The notes under the pieces were generated by a model that searched no databases, was not told the origin of the DNA, and was given only the letters and a program-made list of their open reading frames with translations. From NCBI GenBank assembly GCA_023424275.1, contig JAFAED010000067.1, forward strand, positions 1-8,381: 8,381 nt of DNA. Direction: 5' to 3'. Source of the stretch: Pseudomonadota bacterium. GTDB lineage: Bacteria; Pseudomonadota; Alphaproteobacteria; Sphingomonadales; Sphingomonadaceae. Shown here piece after piece: positions 1 through 5,040 of this stretch. The stretch's first letter is position 1. Every line of letters begins with the position of its first letter. A program made the translations under genes and the position numbers.

Positions 1-227
1 TCCTTCAGCTTGGCATAGTTGGTCGGCGACACGCCCGCGGGCACTTCGCCCAGCAGGATGAACATGTTCGAAAAATCGACCCCGCCAAAGATCGCGCCGA
101 CGACGGGCATGATGATGTCCTCGGTCAGCGACTTGGTGATCGTGGCGAAGGCGCCGCCGATGATGACACCGACCGCGAGGTCGATCACATTGCCGCGTGC
201 GATAAATTCCCTGAATTCGTTCAGCAT
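1..227 (-). CDS. mscL: Large-conductance mechanosensitive channel MscL (5' part, cut by window edge)
   Basis: The minus strand is open from an ATG at 227 to the window edge and gives 75 residues beginning [20 protein letters not shown]. This is the N-terminal amphipathic helix and the glycine-rich first transmembrane helix of MscL ([17 protein letters not shown], about residues 18-34), followed by the conserved DIIMP turn and the start of the periplasmic loop. Family knowledge: MscL is a homopentameric inner-membrane pore that opens under membrane tension and releases solutes on hypo-osmotic shock. The second transmembrane helix and the C-terminal bundle lie outside the window. The start is chosen because it gives the usual MscL N-terminus; a GGGG run about 10 nt upstream is the only ribosome-binding candidate. 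The gene is divergent from lemA, with 117 nt between the two starts. I do not see a convincing -35/-10 pair for it. Confidence 0.95.
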   Translation of the reverse strand, partial: MLNEFREFIARGNVIDLAVGVIIGGAFATITKSLTEDIIMPVVGAIFGGVDFSNMFILLGEVPAGVSPTNYAKLK

Positions 228-249
228 CTTGTCGTACCCCGAATTGTTG

Positions 250-267
250 ACCCTTGCCGCCAAGGGT
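250..267. repeat. Short perfect inverted repeat between mscL and lemA
   Basis: ACCCTTG and CAAGGGT form 7-bp perfect arms around a CCGC spacer. The dyad lies between the divergent starts, about 23 nt upstream of the mscL start codon and just upstream of the -35 box proposed for lemA. It could be a regulator-binding dyad or a hairpin in the mscL leader. Nothing in the sequence decides between these, and a chance palindrome is possible in GC-rich DNA. Confidence 0.4.
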
Positions 268-277
268 GCCGCGACGA

Positions 278-306
278 TTGCACAAAGGCAAGCGGCTTCC
301 TATTAT
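278..306 (+). promoter_or_regulatory. Probable sigma70-type promoter of the lemA/TPM operon
   Basis: TTGCAC (278-283) and TATTAT (301-306) are separated by exactly 17 nt, matching the consensus hexamers at four of six and five of six positions. A transcription start near 312-314 would give a leader of about 30 nt before the GTG at 345. The AT-rich TATTATGTGTATTG stretch stands out in otherwise GC-rich sequence. This placement also argues against a translation start at the in-frame TTG at 312. It is a prediction from spacing and sequence only. Confidence 0.6.
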
Positions 307-316
307 GTGTATTGTT

Positions 317-337
317 GCGGCAAAACGCCGCCGGAGG
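317..337 (+). promoter_or_regulatory. Leader hairpin directly before the lemA ribosome binding site
   Basis: GCGGC (317-321) and GCCGC (327-331) can pair around an AAAAC loop. The stem ends one base before GGAGG (333-337), the strongest Shine-Dalgarno match in the window. From GGAGG there are 7 nt to the GTG at 345 and 13 nt to the ATG at 351, so spacing favours the GTG. The hairpin could affect ribosome access or RNA stability, but this is inference from position. Confidence 0.45.
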
Positions 338-344
338 GAGTTTT

Positions 345-947
345 GTGACCATGACCTATCGTAACGCCCGCTGGTTGATCCTGCCCGTCGCCGCGATGAG
401 CCTGTCCGCCTGCGGCATCAACAGCGTCCCAACCAAGGAAGAAGCCGCGAAAGCCAAATGGGCGAATGTCGAAGCCGCCTATCAGCGCCGCGCCGACCTG
501 ATCCCCAACCTCGTCGAAACCGCCAAGGGCGCATCGAAGATCGAACAGTCGACGCTGGAAGGCGTCATCCAGGCGCGCGCTTCGGCGACGCAGGTCAAAC
601 TCAGCACCGACGACCTCAACGATCCTGCGAAGGTCCAGGCCTTCCAGCAGGCACAGGGCAATGTGTCGGGCGCGCTCGGCCGCCTGCTCGTCACCGTCGA
701 ACAATATCCCGACCTCAAGAGCCAGGCGCGCTTCGCCGACCTGATGACCCAGCTCGAGGGCACCGAAAACCGCATCAACGTGACGGTGCAGGACTATAAC
801 GCCGCGGTGCAGGACTATAACACGACGATCCGCACCTTCCCCGACATCATCGGCGCCAAGATCGTCCATGGTGCGCAGCCGATGACGCCGTACCGCGCCG
901 TCACGCCGAACGCCAACCAGGCACCGAAGGTCGACTTCGGGCAATAA
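345..947 (+). CDS. lemA: LemA family lipoprotein
   Basis: The 200-residue product starts with a short hydrophobic signal ending in the lipobox LSAC (Cys23), so it is probably lipid-anchored on the periplasmic side. After it come the LemA landmarks: KAKWANVEAAYQRRADLIPNLV (about 37-57), a helical middle, the QQAQG stretch (101-105), and the C-terminal VQDYNAAVQDYNTTIRTFP signature (about 148-166). LemA proteins are all-helical envelope proteins of uncertain function, often found beside TPM-domain genes. The length is normal for the family. The GTG at 345 is preferred over the ATG at 351 because of the GGAGG at 333-337; an in-frame TTG at 312 would put the signal too far from the N-terminus and lies at the predicted transcription start. 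The stop is one base before the next start, so the cluster is probably one transcript. The family call is secure; the start is less so. Confidence 0.93.
   Translation: MTMTYRNARWLILPVAAMSLSACGINSVPTKEEAAKAKWANVEAAYQRRADLIPNLVETAKGASKIEQSTLEGVIQARASATQVKLSTDDLNDPAKVQAFQQAQGNVSGALGRLLVTVEQYPDLKSQARFADLMTQLEGTENRINVTVQDYNAAVQDYNTTIRTFPDIIGAKIVHGAQPMTPYRAVTPNANQAPKVDFGQ
784..821 (+). repeat. Exact 17-bp tandem repeat inside lemA
   Basis: The 17-mer CGGTGCAGGACTATAAC occurs at 784-800 and again at 805-821, a 21-bp (seven-codon) period. It encodes the two VQDYN units of the LemA C-terminal helix. The protein-level heptad repeat is a family feature; the identity at every codon position is the notable part. 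Confidence 0.8.
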
Positions 948-948
948 G

Positions 949-1476
949 GTGCACCGCACCGTCCTTGCCGCACCGCTCGCGATCCTGCTGATCGCGGGCG
1001 GTTGCAAGGAAGCGCCGGCTTCCCCTGCTGCAAGGGCCGAGGTCGCCGGCTGCGATGGTGTCCCCGACCTCGCGCTGCAAGGCGCTGTTACCGACGCGGC
1101 GAACATCCTGCCTGCGGCCGAAGAAGGCCGCCTGTCGGATCGGCTAGCACATTATCGGCAACGAACGACGCATCAGATGGTCATCGTCACCGCGCCGACC
1201 CTCAATAACCTCGACGTTGCGAAGGTCGGCGACTGTCTGGGCAATCGTTGGGGCATTGGCGACAAGGATCGCGACGATGGCATCGTGATCCTTGTCGCGC
1301 CCAACGAGCGGCGGGCCCGTATTTCGACCGGGACCGGATTGGAAACGATGCTCACCGACGAGGAAGCAAAGGCCGCGATCGATCAGATGACACCCTATTT
1401 CAAATCGGACGACTTTGTCGGCGGCCTGTCGGTCGCCGTGGAGGCCATCGCCGCCCAGACCGGAGATACGCTATGA
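949..1476 (+). CDS. TPM-domain lipoprotein (short paralogue of the next gene)
   Basis: The 175-residue product opens with MHRTVLAAPLAILLIAGGC, a signal peptide ending at a likely lipidation Cys19; Ala at -3 makes the lipobox imperfect. Residues about 46-170 form a TPM domain (Pfam TPM_phosphatase, formerly DUF477): TDAANILPAAEE, the core WGIGDKDRDDGIVILVAPNE (101-120), RR, then GTGLETMLTD (127-136). Family members have been linked to acid phosphatase activity in plants and to metal binding; the bacterial role is unclear. Unlike the next gene product it has no transmembrane segment and no glycine-rich tail, ending soon after the domain. Two further cysteines (35, 96) could form a disulfide in the periplasm. 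The GTG start begins 1 nt after the lemA stop and has no good Shine-Dalgarno, suggesting translational coupling; this start is needed for the signal peptide. Its ATGA end overlaps the next gene. The domain call is firm, the lipid anchor fairly likely. Confidence 0.85.
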   Translation: MHRTVLAAPLAILLIAGGCKEAPASPAARAEVAGCDGVPDLALQGAVTDAANILPAAEEGRLSDRLAHYRQRTTHQMVIVTAPTLNNLDVAKVGDCLGNRWGIGDKDRDDGIVILVAPNERRARISTGTGLETMLTDEEAKAAIDQMTPYFKSDDFVGGLSVAVEAIAAQTGDTL

Positions 1477-2294
1477 AGTCGATCCTGCTCGGCTGGGCGC
1501 TCGGCCTTTCGCTGCTGGCATCGCCCGCGGCAGCGCAAAATTTCCCAAAACTGACCGGGCGCGTCGTCGATCAGGCCGACATCATTCCGGCCGCCGAGGA
1601 AGCCAATCTCGACATCCAGCTCGAACAGCTGGAGAAGACGACGGGGCATCAGCTTGTCGTTGCGACGGTCACCGACCTCGAGGGCAACGACATTGCCGAT
1701 TATGGTTACAAGCTCGGCCGCGAATGGAAGATCGGCGATGCGGAGAAGGACGACGGGGTCGTCTTCCTGATCGCGCCGAACGAGCGGCGGATGTATATCG
1801 CGGTCGGCTATGGCCTCGAACCGATCCTGACCGATGCGCTGTCGGGCCGGATCATCCGTGACGTCGTGACGCCGAAGTTCAAAGCGAACGATTATCCCGG
1901 CGGAATCCAGGACGGCGTCAACGCGATCGCACAGCAGATCCAGCTGCCGCCCGAAGAGGCCGCAGCGCGCGCAGCAGCGGCCGATTCCGCCGAACGCGAC
2001 CGCGCCGACGACGGCGACTGGGGTGGTCTCTTCTTCATCGGCTTCATCGTCTTTTTCTTCTTCATCCTGCCGATGCTCACCAGCCTCGGCCGGCGCGGCA
2101 AGAAACGGCGCAAAGGCCGGCCGTGGGATGCCCCGATCATCATCTGGGGCGGCGACGACTGGGGCGGTGGCAGCGGCGGCTCCTCGTGGGGCGGCGGCGG
2201 ATCGAGTTGGGGCGGCGGTGGCGGCGGCAGCTTCGGCGGCTTTTCGGGCGGCGGCGGATCGTTCGGGGGCGGCGGCGCCTCGGGCGGCTGGTAA
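1473..2294 (+). CDS. TPM-domain membrane protein with Gly/Ser/Trp-rich tail (YgcG type)
   Basis: The 273-residue product has a signal peptide (MKSILLGWALGLSLLASPAAA, cleavage likely before Gln22) and a TPM domain at about 28-155 with VVDQADIIPAAEE, WKIGDAEKDDGVVFLIAPNE (85-104), RR and VGYGLEPILTD (111-121). An Ala/Glu/Asp-rich linker follows, then one transmembrane segment (about 185-204), a basic patch RRGKKRRKGR (207-216), and a tail of almost only Gly, Ser, Trp and Phe ending in GGW. The signal peptide plus one transmembrane span predicts a periplasmic TPM domain and a cytoplasmic tail; the basic patch after the span fits the positive-inside rule. The ATG at 1473 overlaps the previous stop (ATGA) and has GGAG 7 nt upstream. 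Longer in-frame readings upstream are antisense-like sequence inside the previous gene. Domain order and tail are typical of TPM proteins that accompany lemA. The biochemical role is not known to me. Confidence 0.9.
   Translation: MKSILLGWALGLSLLASPAAAQNFPKLTGRVVDQADIIPAAEEANLDIQLEQLEKTTGHQLVVATVTDLEGNDIADYGYKLGREWKIGDAEKDDGVVFLIAPNERRMYIAVGYGLEPILTDALSGRIIRDVVTPKFKANDYPGGIQDGVNAIAQQIQLPPEEAAARAAAADSAERDRADDGDWGGLFFIGFIVFFFFILPMLTSLGRRGKKRRKGRPWDAPIIIWGGDDWGGGSGGSSWGGGGSSWGGGGGGSFGGFSGGGGSFGGGGASGGW
2148..2291 (+). repeat. Low-complexity GGC-rich tract coding the glycine tail
   Basis: About 48 codons are mostly GGC/GGT with TGG, TTC and TCG interspersed, giving irregular units such as GGSSWGGGG and GGSFGGGG. 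The DNA repeats are imperfect, so the tract could be prone to slippage, but the reading frame is intact to the TAA. Confidence 0.75.
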
Positions 2295-2306
2295 GGGAGC
2301 GGGCGC

Positions 2307-2987
2307 ATGAAAGTCAGCCATGTAAGCGAAGCCGATCACGATATCGTCACCGCGGCGGTCGCTGCGGCCGAGGCGCATACGAGCGGCGAAATCGTCGCGG
2401 TCGTCGCGGCGAAATCGAACGATTATGACGATGTCGCGCTCGTCTGGGCGAGCATCGTCGCCTTTGTCGCCATGTCGGTAGTCGCCCTGTTTCCCGAATT
2501 TTATCGCGGGCTTTACGATCGGCTGACCGGCGGTTGGGGGCATGAACTGACGGCCAATCAATGGCTTGGGACGGTGATCGCCATCGGCGTGCTCAAATGG
2601 ATCGGTATGTGGCTGATCCTGCTGTGGCGGCCCTTGCGGATGGCGCTGACCCCGCGCGCCATCAAGGCGCAGCGCGTGCGCGCCCGCGCGATCGACCTGT
2701 TCAAGGTCGGGACCGAGGGCAAGACCGTCGGTCGCACCGGCGTCCTCCTCTACCTCAGCCTGAAAGAGCATCGCGCCGATATCGTCGCGGATGAAGCGAT
2801 CGCGGCGAAAGTCTCCGCAAATGTGTGGGGCGATGCGATGGACGCGCTGATCGAACGGGTGCGCGTCGGCAAGCCCGGCGAAGGCATGGCGGAGGCTGTG
2901 CGGCAGATGGGGATCGTGCTGGCCGAACATTTCCCGCGCGGCAGCGAAAATCCGAACGAACTTCCCGACCGGCTGATCGAACTTTAG
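2307..2987 (+). CDS. TPM-family inner-membrane protein with two transmembrane segments (COG3762-like)
   Basis: The 226-residue product has no signal peptide. Residues 1-40 (SEADHDIVTAAVAAAEAHTSGEIV region) resemble the start of a TPM domain. Two hydrophobic segments follow at about 43-62 and 86-108 with a short loop between them. The C-terminal half (about 125-226) carries LFKVGTEGKTVGRTGVLLYLS, SLKEHRADIVADEAI and a helical end with FPRGSENPNELPDRL, the usual finish of this group. The two halves therefore look like one TPM fold interrupted by a transmembrane hairpin, probably on the cytoplasmic side. The IGD..DDG..APNERR core of the two upstream paralogues is absent. GGGAG at 2295-2299 sits 7 nt before the ATG, and only 12 nt separate it from the previous stop, so it is very likely in the same operon. 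The function is unknown to me beyond the family link. Confidence 0.85.
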   Translation: MKVSHVSEADHDIVTAAVAAAEAHTSGEIVAVVAAKSNDYDDVALVWASIVAFVAMSVVALFPEFYRGLYDRLTGGWGHELTANQWLGTVIAIGVLKWIGMWLILLWRPLRMALTPRAIKAQRVRARAIDLFKVGTEGKTVGRTGVLLYLSLKEHRADIVADEAIAAKVSANVWGDAMDALIERVRVGKPGEGMAEAVRQMGIVLAEHFPRGSENPNELPDRLIEL

Positions 2988-2997
2988 CACCTCCCCT

Positions 2998-3088
2998 ATT
3001 CCGTTCGTGCTGAGCTTGTCGAAGCACAGTTCTTTCTTCAACGGTGCAAAAAAGAACGGCCCTTCGACAAGCTCAGGGCGAACGGAAT
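2998..3088. repeat. Long intergenic inverted repeat (dispersed sphingomonad-type palindrome)
   Basis: Left arm 2998-3024 and right arm 3062-3088 are reverse complements at 25 of 27 positions; the recognisable core is CTGAGCTTGTCGAAG on the left and CTTCGACAAGCTCAG on the right. Inside them a second pair, GTTCTTT (3029-3035) and AAAGAAC (3051-3057), can form an inner stem with a 15-nt loop. I recall this element as a frequent intergenic repeat in Sphingopyxis and relatives, but copy number could not be checked. It begins 10 nt after the TPM operon stop and ends 2 nt before the Nudix Shine-Dalgarno. It lacks a T-run after either arm, so it is not a textbook terminator, though the transcript would fold into a long stem. 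Translations across it create spurious peptides and false N-terminal extensions. Confidence 0.85.
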
Positions 3089-3102
3089 TAAAAGGACATC
3101 CT

Positions 3103-3648
3103 ATGACCCGCCCGTCCCCCGACACCCCCATCGAAACGCGGTGGGAAGGCCGCTTCATCACGGTCAAGCAGCAGGGCACATGGGAATATGTCTCGCGCTC
3201 GCGCGGCATTCATGCGGCGGTGATCCTTGCGATCGACGAGGGCGCGGACGGCCGCCACATCATCCTGGTCGAACAATATCGCGTGCCGCTCAAGGTCCGC
3301 TGCCTCGAATTGCCCGCCGGGCTGGTCGGCGACGATATGGCGGGCGAGGCGTCCGAAACCGCCGCCGCGCGCGAGCTTGAGGAAGAAACCGGCTATCGCG
3401 CGGCGCATTGGCGCACGGTCGGCGAATTCTACAGCTCGCCGGGCATGGTCAGCGAGAGCTTTACCCTGCTGGTGGCGACCGGATTGACCAGGGTCGGCGA
3501 AGGCGGCGGGGTCGATGGCGAGGATATCATGGTCCACCGTGTCCCGCTGACCGGCATCGAGGATTTCATCGCCGCGAAGCGCGCCGAGGGCTGCGGGATC
3601 GACGTGCGGGTGGCGCTGTTGCTGGCGGGTGGACTGCTGGCGGGGTAG
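3103..3648 (+). CDS. Nudix hydrolase, ADP-ribose pyrophosphatase type
   Basis: The 181-residue product carries a perfect Nudix box, GX5EX7REUXEEXGU, from Gly76 to Tyr98 (ending RELEEETGY), which binds the divalent metal and supports hydrolysis of a nucleoside diphosphate linked to another group. EQYR (57-60), ELPAGLV (69-75) just before the box, and SSPGMVSE (111-118) after it are typical of the ADP-ribose pyrophosphatase branch, whose members split ADP-ribose to AMP and ribose 5-phosphate in the cytoplasm. The exact substrate cannot be fixed from sequence. The ATG at 3103 is chosen because AAAGGA (3091-3096) lies 6 nt upstream; an in-frame GTG at 3007 would add 32 residues encoded by the palindromic repeat and is rejected. 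It is separated from the TPM operon by that repeat and may be read through from it or have its own promoter, which I could not find. It converges with the rhomboid gene. Confidence 0.9.
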   Translation: MTRPSPDTPIETRWEGRFITVKQQGTWEYVSRSRGIHAAVILAIDEGADGRHIILVEQYRVPLKVRCLELPAGLVGDDMAGEASETAAARELEEETGYRAAHWRTVGEFYSSPGMVSESFTLLVATGLTRVGEGGGVDGEDIMVHRVPLTGIEDFIAAKRAEGCGIDVRVALLLAGGLLAG

Positions 3649-3681
3649 GAGGTTTCGGCCGAGGGCCGCCGTTTCATTCTT

Positions 3682-3755
3682 CGTCACCCCGGACTTGATC
3701 CGGGGCCTGCCTTCTTGAAGGAAAAGGCGGATCCCGGGTCAAGCCCGGGATGACG
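3682..3755. repeat. REP-like double palindrome between convergent genes, possible bidirectional terminator
   Basis: Left unit (3682-3707) contains CCCCGGACTTGATCCGGGG and right unit (3730-3755) contains ATCCCGGGTCAAGCCCGGGAT. Each can fold on itself, and the two are inverted copies agreeing at 21 of 26 positions, so the whole can form one long stem. Between them CCTTC and GAAGG (3710-3721) add a small hairpin. The core resembles a dispersed palindrome I recall from many alphaproteobacterial genomes. It starts 33 nt after the Nudix stop and lies 63 nt beyond the rhomboid stop, where a bidirectional transcription stop is expected; there is no T-run, so termination is inferred. The remaining gap to 3818 holds two small palindromes: AGCTG/CAGCT (3765-3779) and GGCGC-G-GCGCC (3808-3818), the latter touching the rhomboid stop codon. 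Confidence 0.75.
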
Positions 3756-3818
3756 GGAGTGGGTAGCTGAATGGCAGCTCACCACCCCAAAACCGACATT
3801 CGATTGAGGCGCGGCGCC

Positions 3819-4454
3819 CTATCGTCCGCCGAACCGCCAGCGCAGCAGCGGGCGCGCAAGCAACAGCCCGGCGAGGAAGCCGCCGACATGCGCCCAGATC
3901 GCGATCGCGCCAAAACCGCCGCCGCCCGCGAAACCGATCAACAGCTGGACCGCGATCCAAGCCGCCGCGAGCCAGAGCGCGCGCACCCAGTGACTGGGGA
4001 TCGGCCCGATCGCCCGCGTCTGCGACCGGCCGAAAATCAGCGCGAAGACCGCAATCACGGCCGAGATCGCCCCGCTGGCGCCGATCATCGGCACCGTCGA
4101 TTGCGGATCGGCGAGGAATTGCGCGAGCGCGCCGGCATAAGCGCCGGCGACGAGCAGCACCGCCATCGCCTTTGCGCCGAGCGGCGCTTCGAGCTGGCGG
4201 CCGATGAACAGCAGCACCAGCAAGTTGAAGACGAGGTGCAACACCCCGCCGTGGAGGAAGGCCGAACTGAGCGGCGTCAGGAAAAAGGGCAGCAGCGTCC
4301 CCGGCGGCGCGATCAGATCCGCGCCGAACCGCGCGGGAATGAAGCCCGCACCGATAAAGGCCTGCGGTTCATAGCCGGTGATCGACAGGATGACGAACAG
4401 CGCGACGCAAGCCAGCGCGTAACCCGTGACGAGCGGCGCGTCCTGCGGCTTCAT
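3819..4454 (-). CDS. Rhomboid-family intramembrane serine protease
   Basis: The 211-residue product is almost entirely hydrophobic and fits a compact six-helix rhomboid core. The catalytic landmarks are present: HGGVLHLVFN (68-77) with His73 and Asn77 in the second helix, GASGAIS (125-131) with the nucleophile Ser127, and AHVGGFLAG (188-196) with the partner His189. Rhomboids cleave single-span membrane proteins within or next to the transmembrane segment; the substrate here is unknown. There is no extra cytoplasmic domain. The ATG at 4454 has GGGGA at 4466-4462 (7 nt spacing), and only 13 nt separate it from the greA stop, so the two are probably cotranscribed. It ends 170 nt from the convergent Nudix stop. 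Confidence 0.92.
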   Translation of the reverse strand: MKPQDAPLVTGYALACVALFVILSITGYEPQAFIGAGFIPARFGADLIAPPGTLLPFFLTPLSSAFLHGGVLHLVFNLLVLLFIGRQLEAPLGAKAMAVLLVAGAYAGALAQFLADPQSTVPMIGASGAISAVIAVFALIFGRSQTRAIGPIPSHWVRALWLAAAWIAVQLLIGFAGGGGFGAIAIWAHVGGFLAGLLLARPLLRWRFGGR

Positions 4455-4467
4455 CGCGCTGTCCCCG

Positions 4468-4944
4468 TCAAATGAATTCGATCTTGGTCACCAGATAATA
4501 TTTGTCGCCCGCGGGCACGGTGACTTCGACCTCATCGTCGACGCGGCGGCCGATCAGCGCGCGGCCGAGCGGCGAATTATAGCTGATCTTGCCATCCTTC
4601 GCGTCGGCTTCGGCCTGGCCGACAATCTGGTAGCGGACGGGCTTGTCGTCCTCGTCGGCGAGGGTGACGGTCGCACCGAACACGATGCGGTCGCCCGACA
4701 GCGTCGTCGGGTCGATGACCTGCGCGCGCGAAAGCTTGTCCTCGAGGTCGCCGATCGTCGCTTCGACCTGGCCCTGACGTTCCTTCGCGGCATGATATTC
4801 GGCATTTTCCGAAAGGTCGCCATGCGCGCGCGCTTCCTCGATCGCATCGACGATCAACGGTCGCTCGGCCTTGAGAATCGCGAGTTGCGCGTTCAGCTTC
4901 TCATAGCCTTCTGCCAGCATCGGCACCTTTTCAACGCTTGCCAT
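4468..4944 (-). CDS. greA: Transcription elongation factor GreA
   Basis: The 158-residue product has the two GreA domains: an N-terminal coiled coil (about 1-75) with the tip GDLSENAEY (42-50), whose Asp43 and Glu46 enter the RNA polymerase secondary channel and promote cleavage of backtracked RNA, and a C-terminal FKBP-like domain (about 80-158) with [16 protein letters not shown] and [13 protein letters not shown]. Length and ends match the family. I start it at the ATG at 4944 ([17 protein letters not shown]), preceded by AAGGA (4959-4955) with 10 nt spacing. An in-frame TTG at 4965 would add seven residues (MTKDNRI) and consume that Shine-Dalgarno, so it is less likely. The gene follows carB after about 96 nt and precedes the rhomboid gene by 13 nt. 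Confidence 0.96.
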   Translation of the reverse strand: MASVEKVPMLAEGYEKLNAQLAILKAERPLIVDAIEEARAHGDLSENAEYHAAKERQGQVEATIGDLEDKLSRAQVIDPTTLSGDRIVFGATVTLADEDDKPVRYQIVGQAEADAKDGKISYNSPLGRALIGRRVDDEVEVTVPAGDKYYLVTKIEFI

Positions 4945-4978
4945 TATCCTGTTGTCCTTCGTCAATAATCCAGCGCCA

Positions 4979-5006
4979 GCGAAACTTCGCCGGGCGGCTG
5001 CGCCGC
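4979..5006 (-). other. Two small hairpins in the carB-greA spacer
   Basis: Read on the minus strand, GCGGC-GCA-GCCGC (5006-4994) is followed by GCGAA-GT-TTCGC (4990-4979). Both are 5-bp perfect stems with very short loops. No T-run follows, so a full terminator is unlikely; they might pause polymerase or stabilise an RNA end between carB and greA. GC-rich spacers produce such stems by chance, hence the low confidence. Confidence 0.3.
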
Positions 5007-5040
5007 TGATCCGTCAATGTCGGGGGGTGGAGCGGTGCCT

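Noticed and set aside
312..344. Longer LemA starting at TTG 312
   Set aside because: It lies at the predicted transcription start, has no Shine-Dalgarno, and would put the signal peptide about 11 residues further in.
2148..2294. Glycine tail as a GlyGly-CTERM signal cut by the nearby rhomboid protein
   Set aside because: GlyGly-CTERM signals have a transmembrane segment and basic end after the glycine motif. Here the tail is the C-terminus and the transmembrane segment comes before it.
3007..3102. N-terminal extension of the Nudix protein from a GTG at 3007
   Set aside because: The 32 extra residues are encoded by the intergenic repeat, and a good Shine-Dalgarno serves the ATG at 3103.
1395..3209. 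A 604-codon minus-strand open frame opposite the TPM genes
   Set aside because: It runs antisense to three supported genes and through the palindromic repeat. Its Pro- and Arg-rich stretch is only the complement of the glycine-tail codons.
2998..3755. The two palindromes as ends of an insertion sequence carrying the Nudix gene
   Set aside because: The two elements differ in sequence, no transposase or target duplication is visible, and the Nudix gene has the same base and codon use as its neighbours.
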